From Desulfobulbaceae bacterium (GTDB taxonomy: Bacteria > Desulfobacterota > Desulfobulbia > Desulfobulbales > Desulfocapsaceae), in assembly GCA_024636345.1 (NCBI GenBank), contig JAGXHG010000008.1, forward strand, positions 124,001 through 188,000: a DNA stretch of 64,000 bases, written 5' to 3'. Below the pieces are notes generated by a model, which searched no databases, was not told where the DNA came from, and was given only the letters and a program-made list of their open reading frames with translations. Both the position numbers and the translations under genes were made by a program. Below are positions 17,717 to 27,040 of the stretch, one piece after another (position 1 is the first letter of the stretch; each line of letters starts with the position of its first letter).

Positions 17717-17907
17717 ATCTCACCTAAAGCAATAAAGTATCCACTTCTTCTACAAGAAACAGATACCACACCAATGACCCACTTCTTTTCTTCCCCCGCC
17801 TGACTGTCCTGTAGTTCCTTTATCTGCCTTTTCAACTTATCCAGATCACTCACCCGGGCCAAACTCATCTTTTTCAATACCTCTGCAACCCGTTCCGCTA
17901 TCTGTTT
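17689..17907 (-). pseudogene. Possible relic of a phasin-family protein C-terminus
   Basis: An open stretch of 73 codons without a credible start, bounded upstream by an in-frame stop. Its first half reads IAERVAEVLKKMSLARVSDL and continues DKLKRQIKELQDS. This resembles the heptad-rich C-terminus of phasin / polyhydroxyalkanoate granule-associated proteins, as I recall the family. The second half is unlike the family and runs into the start of the kinase gene. I read it as a decayed 3' end. A short real gene with a GTG/TTG start is possible but less likely. Confidence 0.35.
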
Positions 17908-18109
17908 TTAAGTTGGATGGGCAGAAACCACTGACACCTGACACAAAAACCATCTTGAAGCAATTTGGACAAACTACTATTCGTTAGAGAAAAAATTGCG
18001 GAGCTTAAAAAAAAAACTGCCATCACACCTGGAGGGGCATAATAGCAGCTCACAATACTATCCAGTAATCCAGACTCTACCCGGCAAAGGCAGGACAACA
18101 GTCATCGCA
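17717..18109. other. Intergenic region with little recognisable content
   Basis: 393 bp between the kinase start and the lipoprotein stop. Apart from the possible phasin relic at its left end, I see no gene, RNA or convincing hairpin. Confidence 0.5.
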
Positions 18110-18580
18110 TCAAATACCACCGGAACCGGCGGACACATCTTCAGCTACATAAATAGCCGCATATGTAGAACCTAATGACCCACCGAAGCCCTCTTCAAGA
18201 ACCACTGTGCAGGATTTGTTCGGTTTCGTGAAGGCCAAAAGAACGCTGTCATACGAGACCTCACCAGCCCTCTTCCATTTATTCTTCTGCATGGAAGCAA
18301 GAATGAAGTTTTTCAATGAATCGCGCTCAACCTTGCCGCTGAAATAGAACACTCCGCCGGTAAAAGAGTCGGTACGAACGACCATGCTTTTTTTATGGTT
18401 ATATTTCATATCAATGGGAAGCTCAATATCACGATACTCACCTACGAAATTTGATAATGGCGGAAGATTCTCCATCGGGGGCGGGGAATCGCTACTACTC
18501 CCCATGGACGCACAACCATTCAACACCAGCATAAAAGCTACAAGTAGAAATAACCCTGCATTTTTCTTTATATATTGCAT
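18110..18580 (-). CDS. Hypothetical lipoprotein
   Basis: A 156-residue protein with a clear lipoprotein signal: a basic start, a hydrophobic core and lipobox VLNGCASMG with Cys23. The mature part begins with a Ser/Pro linker, then about 120 residues of mixed alpha/beta sequence with motifs GEYRDIELPIDMKYN and ESDSF-like turns. It is probably attached to a membrane in the cell envelope. Similar small lipoproteins of unknown function occur in Deltaproteobacteria, but I cannot name a family. It is a single gene between a kinase and an aldehyde dehydrogenase, with no operon partner. Confidence 0.75.
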   Translation of the reverse strand: MQYIKKNAGLFLLVAFMLVLNGCASMGSSSDSPPPMENLPPLSNFVGEYRDIELPIDMKYNHKKSMVVRTDSFTGGVFYFSGKVERDSLKNFILASMQKNKWKRAGEVSYDSVLLAFTKPNKSCTVVLEEGFGGSLGSTYAAIYVAEDVSAGSGGI

Positions 18581-18714
18581 AATAAAATCCCCCTTTTTTT
18601 AGAATAAAATAATGATTAATACTCTAACAATAAAGTATAATTAGTTTAAAGATCTTAGTTTGTCGAGAATATTATTGATCCCCAGGCACCGCCAGACAAG
18701 ATGGATACTGCTCC

Positions 18715-20169
18715 CTACGAATCAATCCCGCCAATGCACATATATTTGATCTCCAGATACTCATCAATACCATATTTTGATCCTTCACGGCCTATGCCTG
18801 ACTCTTTCATCCCGCCAAAAGGAGCAGCTTCGGAGGAAAGAACCCCGGTATTTACACCGACCATGCCATACTCCAAGGCCTCAGTTACACGCCAGGCCCT
18901 GCCTATATCACGGCTATAAAAATAAGAAGCCAGCCCATATTCGGAATCATTGGCCATTCTCACCGCATCCGCCTCGTCTTTAAAAACAAAGAGCGGCGCC
19001 ACCGGGCCAAAGGTCTCTTCCCGAGCTATCTTCATCTCACTGGTCACATCAACGAGCACCGTTGGTTCAAAGAAAAAACCCTTTCCTCCAACCCTCTTGC
19101 CACCAGCTACCAGCTTGGCCCCTTTCTGCAGGGCATCCTGAATCTGCCCCTCAACCTTGATCACCGCATTCAGGTCGATAAGAGGTCCCTGATTATTTCC
19201 TCTTTCCACCCCCGGCCCCATCCGGAAATCAGAACGGACTGCGGCTGCCAGCTTGGAAGCAAAAAGTTCATAGACCCCTTCCTGCACCAGAAAACGATTG
19301 GCGCAGACACAAGTCTGTCCTGAATTTCGATATTTGGAAGCCAGAGCCCCAGCCACTGCCTGATCAAGATCCGCATCGTCAAAAACGATAAAAGGAGCAT
19401 GACCACCAAGCTCCAGGGAAATTTTTTTCACCGTGTCGGCACAAGCGGCCATGAGGAGTTTTCCTACAGCCGTGGAACCTGTAAAACTCAGTTTGCGAAC
19501 CAAAGGATTGCGCGTCAGCTCGCCTCCAATCTCCGCAGCAGGACCGGTGATCACATTAAATACGCCAGGGGGAAAACCTGCCCGGTCAGCAAGCTCGGCC
19601 AGCGCCAGAGCAGACAAAGGCGTCTGGGCCGCGGGCTTAACAATCACCGGACAACCTGCTGCCAAGGCCGGTGCTGCTTTACGGCTGATCATGGCTGAGG
19701 GAAAATTCCAGGGAGTAATGGCAGCGCAGACCCCTACCGGCTCCTTAAGGACAATAATACGCTTTCCCTTCTGGGTCGTGGGGATCGTATCACCATAAAC
19801 CCGTTTTGCCTCTTCCGCAAACCACTCGATATAGGATGCACCGTACAGCACCTCTCCCGCGGCCTCTGCCAGCGGCTTCCCCTGTTCTCTGGTCATGATC
19901 ATGGCCAGATCGTTTTGATGTTCAACGATCAGGGCGTACCAGCGCTTCATAATCGCAGAACGCTCTTTGGCGGTCAGAGCCTTCCATGCGGGATAGGCGG
20001 CACTGGCCGCAGCAATAGTCTGTCTGGTCGCTTCCTGCCCAAGGGACGGAACCCTACCAACGATACGCCCATCGGCTGGATCAACAACCTCAAAGGATTC
20101 TTGCGCCGTGACCCAGGCACCATCAATATAACATTCCTGCTTGAACAAAGCAGGATCTTTCAATTCCAT
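18715..20169 (-). CDS. gabD: NAD(P)-dependent succinate-semialdehyde dehydrogenase (GabD-like)
   Basis: An aldehyde dehydrogenase of about 484 residues. It has the cofactor-binding region ITPWNFPSAMISRK and FTGSTAVGK, the catalytic Glu in LELGGHAPFIVFDDADLD (about 257) and the catalytic Cys in NSGQTCVCANR (about 291). The length and the CVCANR motif fit the GabD/succinate-semialdehyde group, which oxidises succinate semialdehyde to succinate, as I recall; broader aldehyde use is possible. I chose ATG 20169 over GTG 20178 because GAGAGGTGAG sits at the right distance from the ATG. It stands alone, with no GABA transaminase gene nearby. Confidence 0.88.
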   Translation of the reverse strand: MELKDPALFKQECYIDGAWVTAQESFEVVDPADGRIVGRVPSLGQEATRQTIAAASAAYPAWKALTAKERSAIMKRWYALIVEHQNDLAMIMTREQGKPLAEAAGEVLYGASYIEWFAEEAKRVYGDTIPTTQKGKRIIVLKEPVGVCAAITPWNFPSAMISRKAAPALAAGCPVIVKPAAQTPLSALALAELADRAGFPPGVFNVITGPAAEIGGELTRNPLVRKLSFTGSTAVGKLLMAACADTVKKISLELGGHAPFIVFDDADLDQAVAGALASKYRNSGQTCVCANRFLVQEGVYELFASKLAAAVRSDFRMGPGVERGNNQGPLIDLNAVIKVEGQIQDALQKGAKLVAGGKRVGGKGFFFEPTVLVDVTSEMKIAREETFGPVAPLFVFKDEADAVRMANDSEYGLASYFYSRDIGRAWRVTEALEYGMVGVNTGVLSSEAAPFGGMKESGIGREGSKYGIDEYLEIKYMCIGGIDS

Positions 20170-20729
20170 TGTTCTCACCTCTCACTGAAAACACCATCAA
20201 TAAAAATATTTTTTTCATCCGCTATATTAATATTCATATACGACTGCGATATGTGACGACAGCTACACACCAGTCAGCAGTGAATGAAGAATGCTTCATT
20301 TTCATATAATGTCCATTGATAATGCCAATACCACACTATCAAAGTTATGAACGATAATATTCTTTTGCTTTTAAACTCTCTTTTAACACCATCTGCACTT
20401 TCCTGAAATTAAAAGGTACAGCAATTTCAATATTTTTCAGCTAGAGGCATGGTACGAAACGATATTTATGAATTCCTGGACATAATCCAGAACATAACTG
20501 TCAATGATATCGCAATGTTTTCTTAATAGTATCCAGACAAACACCTGTTTCTCTGTCCATGTAATTACTCTTGTCGGGGATAGAGTTAACAGTTACATTA
20601 TGATGTATATCTAAATTCAGAAGAAATGGCAGCAGAGGCAAACTCACAAATATCTATATTAGCATGTTGAAATAGATATCAACAATTATCTTTCATAGCC
20701 GATAATCCCAAACATACTTCGTGCCCATC
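20170..20729. other. Intergenic region, AT-rich
   Basis: 560 bp between two divergent genes. It should hold promoters for gabD and the S4 protein, but I found no convincing operator, RNA or hairpin. Confidence 0.5.
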
Positions 20730-20963
20730 ATGCCCTCAAAACAAAATATTGTCACCATCACTGAAGAACCTATTCGTCTTGGACAATTCTTAAAACTAGC
20801 CAACCTGGTTCAAGATGGATTTGAGGCAAAAGTTCAGATACAAAATGGTCAAGTATGGGTGAATGGTGTTCAGGAAACAAGACGGGGCAGAAAGCTGGTC
20901 CATGGGGACCAGGTCATGACGGGAAACACACTATCAGTAATACAGTATAAAAAAAAAGCATAA
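20730..20963 (+). CDS. Small S4-domain RNA-binding protein (YbcJ-like)
   Basis: A 77-residue protein consisting almost entirely of one S4 domain: RLGQFLKLANLVQDG, then VQIQNGQVWVNGVQETRRG and KLVHGDQV. This is the layout of YbcJ/YaaA-type stand-alone S4 proteins, thought to bind structured RNA. A GTG at 20721 would add three residues; I prefer ATG 20730 because the domain begins close behind it. It is flanked by unrelated genes on the opposite strand and has no visible operon partner. Confidence 0.8.
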   Translation: MPSKQNIVTITEEPIRLGQFLKLANLVQDGFEAKVQIQNGQVWVNGVQETRRGRKLVHGDQVMTGNTLSVIQYKKKA

Positions 20964-21006
20964 CGTATATCGGCTGCAAGGGACAGGCATTAAAATAAAG
21001 TCATCA

Positions 21007-22065
21007 TTATGGAATAATAGAATAAAGTTGGATCTTTCTCTCCATACCTCGAAGCAGCCTGGTCTTTTCTTCCTGAATCGAGACCTTGTCCATCACATCA
21101 CAATAAACCGACTCAGTAATAAGAATCTGCCCAGCCACAGTCTCAGAGGCCAGACGTTGCGCAATATTCACATCAGCTCCAACAACAGTAAAGTCAAGAC
21201 GACGACCAGACCCCACGTTTCCCAAAAACATTTCCCCACGACTTACCCCGACCCCCAGACCTATCTGCATAAAAAGATCTGATTTCAGAGCCCACCGGGC
21301 ACGCAACGCTTCAAATCTCTTCTGGATTTCAAGGGCTGCAGATACAGCAGACAAATTAGGTGAGTCATGATGCACTGGTGCCCCAAAGATAGCCAGGGCA
21401 GCATCACCAATAAATTTATCGAGAATGCCCTGCCATGAGGAGACAACCTCTGCCACCATATCAAAAAACTCAGTCAAAAATTCCCGTGATTCCTGTAGCG
21501 GTAAATATTGAACCAGAAATGTAAAATTTCTGATATCAGCAAAGAGAACAGTAATTTCCTGAACCTCGCCTACAACCTCAAGCATGGCCTCTTGTTGGTT
21601 CAGAAGGATAGCAGCCACTTCCGGAGCCATGTACTGCTCAAATAGAGTCCGTATTTTCAAAACCTGCTTATTTAGACAGATATTTTCTTCTCGCAGGTCA
21701 GATTCAACCAAAGCAGACTGAACAGCCCGTAGCAGATTCCCTGCCTGTACCGGCTTACCAAACACACTGACGAACCCTTTATTCATGGCCTTCAAGGTCA
21801 TGTCCATCGTCAGGTCTCCACTGACCAGGATTCCTTTAATATGAGGGCAGCTCTGCTTGATAACCTCAAAAGTCTCGAGACCATTCATGCCCGGCAACAT
21901 GGCATCAACAATAGCAAGATCAAAACGCAGAGCCATGGCCATCTCCACAGCCTGTTCTCCACTATAGGCGCAAAAGACTTGGTGGCCGACAGATGTAAGA
22001 ATACTCCTGCTTACATCTGCCACCATAACCTCATCGTCAATCACTAAAATTTTTCGAGACTGCAT
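21007..22065 (-). CDS. Response regulator with class III adenylate/guanylate cyclase output
   Basis: A 352-residue protein. Residues 1-120 are a receiver domain with the acidic pair in VIDDEV, phospho-acceptor Asp in IVDAMLPGMNG and a Lys in FGKPV. A short helix (about 125-150) links it to a class III nucleotide cyclase domain (about 160-330). Both metal-binding aspartates are present, in VLFADIRNFT and FIGDAALAIFG. The receiver presumably controls synthesis of cAMP (or cGMP) in response to an unlinked kinase. The substrate-specifying residues were not assigned, so cAMP is only the likelier product. The gene is monocistronic as far as can be seen. Confidence 0.88.
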   Translation of the reverse strand: MQSRKILVIDDEVMVADVSRSILTSVGHQVFCAYSGEQAVEMAMALRFDLAIVDAMLPGMNGLETFEVIKQSCPHIKGILVSGDLTMDMTLKAMNKGFVSVFGKPVQAGNLLRAVQSALVESDLREENICLNKQVLKIRTLFEQYMAPEVAAILLNQQEAMLEVVGEVQEITVLFADIRNFTFLVQYLPLQESREFLTEFFDMVAEVVSSWQGILDKFIGDAALAIFGAPVHHDSPNLSAVSAALEIQKRFEALRARWALKSDLFMQIGLGVGVSRGEMFLGNVGSGRRLDFTVVGADVNIAQRLASETVAGQILITESVYCDVMDKVSIQEEKTRLLRGMERKIQLYSIIP

Positions 22066-22429
22066 CCAATTTTCCTTTACTCATATACTTCCATTTAAGG
22101 AAATGATATCGTATAATTGAACAAAAGAGCCACTCACAGGTAAGTAACCCTGCAAGGCCCCGAAAGGCCTTAATGATCACTGCGAACGAAGTAAAAAGTC
22201 TTTCCCTCGTTGATTCCTTTCAAATTTCTATCGTTCCTCCACCCAGACGAGTCATAGGGCGAGGAGACTGTGGGTAGGTAGCAAGAGACTTAATCAATAT
22301 TTTTAAAATATTATAAAAGGATACTACCATCCTCAACTTTTCGTTTCAAGGGAAAGAAAGATCAAAAAAACGAAAATGATTCCTCTCGCTTACTTGTCAC
22401 AAATATTTCACCAGAACTACGTTTTTTGT
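22066..22429. other. Intergenic region
   Basis: 364 bp between two minus-strand genes. A small hairpin is visible (AAGGCC-CCGAAA-GGCCTT near 22155), but no T-run follows it. No coding or RNA gene was recognised. Confidence 0.45.
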
Positions 22430-23227
22430 TTACAAAAAGCCATATGCCATCCGGGTTGCGACAACAAACAATACAATAGCAAAGACACGCTTTAACCGGT
22501 CAACCGGCAGACTATGAGCTAAACGCACTCCTAGGGGTGCGGTCAAGACACTGGCACAAACCAGACCAGCCAAAGCTGGAAGGTAGACAAATCCCACTGA
22601 ATATTCTGGAAGACCAGGAACAAACAGTCCATTATAGATATAACCAACAGTTCCGGCAATGGCGATGGGAAAGCCGATAGCTGCTGATGTTCCGATGGCC
22701 GCATGTACAGAGAGATTGCACCAGATCATAAAAGGTACAGAAAGAGTTCCACCACCAATACCAACCAGACTGGAAAAAGCACCAATGACACTCCCCACCC
22801 CAAACATCCCGGATGATCCTGGAATCTGGCGGGAGGGTTTTGGCTTACGATTCACCAACATCTGAGTGCCGACATAATAAAGAAAAATCACAAAGAATCC
22901 TTTCAGAAAACCCGTGGATAACCTGGCAGCAAAGCAAGAACCAAGAAAGGTACCCACCAGAATCCCCGGAACAATACGGCGAACCACAATCCATTGTACA
23001 GCCCCACGTTTATGATGGGCCCAGAAACTGGATACCGATGTAAAAATAATACTGGCCATGGATGTTCCAAGAGCCAAATGCATTATCACAGGATCAGGAA
23101 AATGCTGCCAGCTGAACGCAAACACCAACATGGGTACAATAACCAACCCACCACCAATACCAAGCATTCCTGCCAGAACCCCAGCCACCGCACCGAGCGC
23201 AGAGTAAATTAAAATGATTGAATACAC
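22430..23227 (-). CDS. TauE/SafE (TSUP) family membrane transporter
   Basis: A 265-residue membrane protein with about eight transmembrane helices in two related halves. Each half starts with a glycine-rich family signature: GMLGIGGGLVIVPML near residue 20 and SLVGIGGGTLSVPF near residue 155. TSUP proteins move anions such as sulfite, sulfoacetate or thiosulfate across the inner membrane. In a possible sulfur-cycling bacterium a sulfur oxyanion is a reasonable guess, but no sulfur gene is adjacent to fix the substrate. It is monocistronic. Confidence 0.88.
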   Translation of the reverse strand: MYSIILIYSALGAVAGVLAGMLGIGGGLVIVPMLVFAFSWQHFPDPVIMHLALGTSMASIIFTSVSSFWAHHKRGAVQWIVVRRIVPGILVGTFLGSCFAARLSTGFLKGFFVIFLYYVGTQMLVNRKPKPSRQIPGSSGMFGVGSVIGAFSSLVGIGGGTLSVPFMIWCNLSVHAAIGTSAAIGFPIAIAGTVGYIYNGLFVPGLPEYSVGFVYLPALAGLVCASVLTAPLGVRLAHSLPVDRLKRVFAIVLFVVATRMAYGFL

Positions 23228-23419
23228 CCAACAGCACTCCTTTTGTGAAAAATATTTTATAAGTAATCAACACTGACGAAACCGCAAAGAATAACAATAA
23301 TCAAGCGACAGTCAACCTCTTGGCGCCTTCTCTTTCATTTGGACTTTATTCTTCCTTTCGTGTATGCAACAATCAAGTTAAATCGTATTTTGATCTGATT
23401 TTTTTCCTGGAGAAATGTT

Positions 23420-23674
23420 ATGCTGACACCCGTTACGATCTTTACCCCCTACCCTTTTACCATTGATGAGAAAATACATATTTCCGAGGGACCACGTCAT
23501 GGTGACTGGATAGTGGCAGAACTTAATGACAGAAAAGTTACTTTGCGCTGCCCTATCAGTGGTAAAGAGTTTTGCTGGGACCGTTTCTGTCATCTAATTG
23601 AGACCAGAGATCAGGAATGGCCGGAAGGCGAGAAAGGTAAAAATCAATCAACAACACAGGAGGACTCTCCATGA
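23420..23674 (+). CDS. Conserved small protein of unknown function, first gene of the gnd-zwf operon
   Basis: An 84-residue protein starting after a TGGAGA ribosome site. Its stop overlaps the gnd start by 4 nt (ATGA), so it is very likely translated and coupled to gnd. The compact N-terminal 65 residues look beta-rich, with motif LRCPISGKEFCWDRFCHL. This contains three cysteines, but I do not recognise a zinc-ribbon or other named fold. The C-terminal 18 residues are polar and probably disordered. I do not know its function. Its position makes a role near 6-phosphogluconate metabolism possible but unproven. Confidence 0.7.
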   Translation: MLTPVTIFTPYPFTIDEKIHISEGPRHGDWIVAELNDRKVTLRCPISGKEFCWDRFCHLIETRDQEWPEGEKGKNQSTTQEDSP

Positions 23675-24573
23675 AAATAGGTATGATCGGTCTGGGGCGG
23701 ATGGGGATGAACATGGCGCGGAGGCTTCTCCAAGGCGGCCATCAGATTGTGGCCTTTAACCGCACTCCCGACAAGACAGAAGAGCTGGTCAAAGAAGGGG
23801 CGGCGGGAGCTTTCTCCCTGCAGGAATTGGTGGAAAACCTTCCCGCCCCCAAGGTTGTCTGGCTAATGCTGCCGGCAGGAAAGCCTGTCGATGACCATCT
23901 GGAACAACTGCAGAACCTCCTTTCGCCTGGCGATATTATCGTCGAAGGTGGCAACAGCCGGTACAAAGACGATATCCGCCGGGTCGAAGCGCTGCAAGGA
24001 AGCGGTATTCATTACATCGACGCTGGGGTGAGCGGCGGCATATGGGGACTCAAGGTCGGATACTGTACCATGATCGGCGGAGAGGAGCAGATCTTTCACC
24101 AACTGGAACCCATCCTCCAGACCCTGGCACCCACGGATGGCTATCTTTACTGTGGTCCCACAGGGGCCGGCCATTTTGTGAAGATGATCCACAACGGTAT
24201 TGAATACGGGATGATGCAGGCCTACGGGGAGGGTTTTGCTCTGCTTGAGGCCTCGCCTTATGGCCAGAACCTCGATTACGGACGGATCTCCCATCTCTGG
24301 AACCAGGGCAGCGTGATCCGCTCATGGCTCCTTGAACTTCTGGAGGACGCCTTTGCGGAAGATCCGCGGCTGGAAGCAATCACCGGCCATGTGGATGACT
24401 CCGGTGAAGGACGGTGGACCGTGGAGGAGGCCATTGAGAGCGGAGTGGCAGCTCCGGTCATCACCATGGCCCTTTTTCAACGATTTCAGTCGCGCAAGGA
24501 GAATGCCTTTGAAAACAGGGTGCTGGCGGCGCTGCGGCGTGAATTTGGCGGTCATGCCGTAAAAAAAGCCTGA
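23671..24573 (+). CDS. gnd: 6-phosphogluconate dehydrogenase, decarboxylating (short form)
   Basis: A 300-residue enzyme of the short 6PGDH class. It has the N-terminal Rossmann motif GLGRMGMNMARRLLQGGH, the NADP/NAD-discriminating loop FNRTPDKTEEL, the substrate-binding segment GGNSRYKDD, the catalytic region DAGVSGGIWGL and Lys in GAGHFVKMIHNGIEYGMMQ. It converts 6-phosphogluconate to ribulose 5-phosphate, CO2 and NAD(P)H. The short form (about 300 residues, against about 470 for E. coli Gnd) is common in Gram-positive and some anaerobic bacteria and is often NAD-linked. It is followed directly by zwf, giving the two dehydrogenases of the oxidative pentose-phosphate pathway. Confidence 0.93.
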   Translation: MKIGMIGLGRMGMNMARRLLQGGHQIVAFNRTPDKTEELVKEGAAGAFSLQELVENLPAPKVVWLMLPAGKPVDDHLEQLQNLLSPGDIIVEGGNSRYKDDIRRVEALQGSGIHYIDAGVSGGIWGLKVGYCTMIGGEEQIFHQLEPILQTLAPTDGYLYCGPTGAGHFVKMIHNGIEYGMMQAYGEGFALLEASPYGQNLDYGRISHLWNQGSVIRSWLLELLEDAFAEDPRLEAITGHVDDSGEGRWTVEEAIESGVAAPVITMALFQRFQSRKENAFENRVLAALRREFGGHAVKKA

Positions 24574-24581
24574 TTTTCAAA

Positions 24582-26141
24582 ATGCCGACAAGAGAAAAGG
24601 ACATGGAACCTACCGTCATCAAAGGCAAGATCTGTGATCAGGATAACTTCTGTGACTGCCTGACCGTAGGTGATCTCGACCCCTGCACCATTGTCATCTT
24701 CGGAGCATCCGGCGACCTGACGACCAGAAAACTGATCCCCGCCCTGTACCAGATGTTTTTGAGCGCCAGTCTGCCCAACCCGATATCCATCGTGGGATGC
24801 GCCCGCACCGACTATAACCATGATACTTTCCGCGCCTTCCTGCAGGCCGCCTGTGCTAGTGATCCCATGTTGGACATGGCCCGTTGGCTCGAATTTGCAA
24901 AGAAGATCTATTATTCACCACTCCAGTACGACTCACGCCCAGACTTTCTCGGATTGGCCGGTTTTCTCGACACGCTTGACCTGCAAAACAAGACCAAAGG
25001 GAACCGACTCTTTGACCTGGCTCTGCCCCCCTCGCTCTACGCATCGGTTGCCACCATGATCGGCGAAGCAGGACTTGCCGGCCAGTTTGAAAATGGCAGA
25101 GGCTGGACCCGGATCGTGATCGAAAAACCCTTTGGACGTGACTTGGACTCCGCCCTTGTCCTTGACCAGACCCTGCATCAATATTTTAATGAAAAGCAGA
25201 TCTTCCGCATCGACCATTATTTGGCCAAGGAGACGGTACAGAACATCCTGACCTTCCGTTTTGCCAACACCATCTTTGAACCCATCTGGAACCGTGGTTA
25301 TATCGAATCAGTGGGCATCGTAGCCGCTGAAAGACTTGGAGTAGAGCATCGGGCCGGATATTACGAGCAGTCCGGCATAATCCGCGACATGTTCCAGAAT
25401 CACATGCTCCAACTCCTCTCCCTCATTGCCATGGAACCGCCCCCCCACTTTGAGGCGGAACGGGTACGGGATGAAAAAATCAAGCTGTTCCGATCAATCC
25501 GCCCCCTGCATGATCATAACGAGACCATTGTCCTGGGACAATACGGGCCTGGGGCCATCGATGGCCAGCCGGTTCCCGGCTACCGCCAGGAACCTGGGGT
25601 TTCGGCCAGTTCGTTGATTCCGACCTTTGCCATGCTTCCGGTGCACGTGGACAACTGGCGCTGGCAGGGAGTGCCCTTTTATCTCATTTCAGGCAAACGA
25701 ATGGCCCGCAAGGAGACCCGAATCGTGATCCAGTTCAAGGATGTGCCCCATTCCCTGTTCCGGGATATCCTGGGCGCAAGGGTCATCGCCAACCGTCTGG
25801 TTCTGGGAATTTATCCCAAGGAATCCATCAGCCTCACATTTCAGACCAAAAACCCCGGCGCGAGAATGTGCATGCGCTCCATGACCATGGATTTCAAGTA
25901 TGATGATTTTTACACCAGGCCCTCACCTGACGCCTATGAAAAGGTATTACTTGACTGCATCCAGGGCGATCACATGCTCTTCTGGCGGCAGGACGGAATT
26001 GAGCAAGCCTGGTCCCTTCTCACTCCCCTGCTCAATGAATGTGAAAACTGCCAGGGACGCGCGCAACGCCTCCACAGTTATGTTGCCGGTAGCTGGGGAC
26101 CGGAAGCGTCCAGAGCCATTATTGAAGGAATCATCACATGA
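24582..26141 (+). CDS. zwf: Glucose-6-phosphate 1-dehydrogenase
   Basis: A protein of up to 519 residues. It has the NADP-binding motif VIFGASGDLTTRKLIPALY, the catalytic signature FRIDHYLAKETVQN (His-Tyr-Leu region) and the substrate-binding VIEKPFGRDLDSA. It oxidises glucose 6-phosphate to 6-phosphogluconolactone, the first step of the oxidative pentose-phosphate route. The start is uncertain: ATG 24582 has no clear ribosome site, while ATG 24603 has AAAAGG only two bases ahead. A 30-residue N-terminal extension containing two Cys (CDQDNFCDCL) precedes the Rossmann motif with either start. The stop overlaps the FieF-like gene by 4 nt. Confidence 0.95.
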   Translation: MPTREKDMEPTVIKGKICDQDNFCDCLTVGDLDPCTIVIFGASGDLTTRKLIPALYQMFLSASLPNPISIVGCARTDYNHDTFRAFLQAACASDPMLDMARWLEFAKKIYYSPLQYDSRPDFLGLAGFLDTLDLQNKTKGNRLFDLALPPSLYASVATMIGEAGLAGQFENGRGWTRIVIEKPFGRDLDSALVLDQTLHQYFNEKQIFRIDHYLAKETVQNILTFRFANTIFEPIWNRGYIESVGIVAAERLGVEHRAGYYEQSGIIRDMFQNHMLQLLSLIAMEPPPHFEAERVRDEKIKLFRSIRPLHDHNETIVLGQYGPGAIDGQPVPGYRQEPGVSASSLIPTFAMLPVHVDNWRWQGVPFYLISGKRMARKETRIVIQFKDVPHSLFRDILGARVIANRLVLGIYPKESISLTFQTKNPGARMCMRSMTMDFKYDDFYTRPSPDAYEKVLLDCIQGDHMLFWRQDGIEQAWSLLTPLLNECENCQGRAQRLHSYVAGSWGPEASRAIIEGIIT

Positions 26142-27040
26142 CCGAACAAGCCCATAAAACCAACCAGCTCCTGAAGCTCGCAACCTATGCCTCCGTTGCC
26201 ACTGCCCTGCTCCTGGTCGGGGTCAAATTCGCCGCTTGGCTGGCCACCGGATCCCTCAGTATCCTTGCCTCGCTGATTGACTCCCTCATGGATGTCATGG
26301 CCTCATTCATTAATCTGATGGCAATTCGTTATTCCTTGAACCCCGCGGATGACGATCACAGTTTCGGCCATGGCAAGGCTGAGGCCCTGGCCGGACTAGG
26401 CCAGGCAAGCTTTATCGCGGGATCCGCCCTGATCCTTCTCATACATGGCATCGAACGACTCACCACCCCTGCCCCCATTCAGGCATTGGGCCTGGGTATC
26501 GGAATTATGACCTTCTCCATCCTGGCCACCTTGATTCTCATTGCGTTCCAGAGATATGTGATAAAAAAGACCAATTCCACCGCCATCCGGGCTGATTCAC
26601 TGCATTACGCCACCGATCTCCTGACCAATGTCTTCACCATTTTGGCCCTTCTGTTGACCCGTTTCAGCTGGGGCCAGATCATGGATCCCCTTTTTTCCAT
26701 AATCATCGCTCTGATCATCTTTCACAGCGCCTGGAAGATCGGCAGTGAAGCCGTTCAATTATTAATGGATCACCAGTTACCACAGGAACAACGAGAGCTT
26801 ATTCAACAAATAGTACACAGCCATCAACATGTGTTTGGCATGCATGACCTGCGCACCAGGCAATCAGGGCAAATCGCCATTATCCAGCTGCACCTGGATC
26901 TAAATGCCAACCTTTCACTCGCCGAGGCTCATAGCATAGCCAAAGATGTGGAAAAATTGATTTGGGAGAGTTTTCCAGGAGCCGATGTGACTATTCATCA
27001 GGACCCCATGCCAACATCAGCAAGAATACAGACTTCGTAA
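26138..27040 (+). CDS. Cation diffusion facilitator, FieF/YiiP-like
   Basis: A 300-residue membrane protein with six predicted helices and a cytoplasmic C-terminal domain. Metal-site residues fit FieF: a DxxxD pair in TM2 (LIDSLMDVMAS) and HxxxD in TM5 (DSLHYATDLLTN). The SFGHGKAEAL motif after TM2 is typical. CDF proteins export Zn, Fe, Mn or similar ions using the proton gradient. The all-Asp TM2 pair suggests the FieF branch (Zn/Fe) rather than ZitB; this assignment is inferred. Its ATG overlaps the zwf stop, so it belongs to the same operon, an unexpected partner for sugar-phosphate dehydrogenases. Confidence 0.88.
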   Translation: MTEQAHKTNQLLKLATYASVATALLLVGVKFAAWLATGSLSILASLIDSLMDVMASFINLMAIRYSLNPADDDHSFGHGKAEALAGLGQASFIAGSALILLIHGIERLTTPAPIQALGLGIGIMTFSILATLILIAFQRYVIKKTNSTAIRADSLHYATDLLTNVFTILALLLTRFSWGQIMDPLFSIIIALIIFHSAWKIGSEAVQLLMDHQLPQEQRELIQQIVHSHQHVFGMHDLRTRQSGQIAIIQLHLDLNANLSLAEAHSIAKDVEKLIWESFPGADVTIHQDPMPTSARIQTS

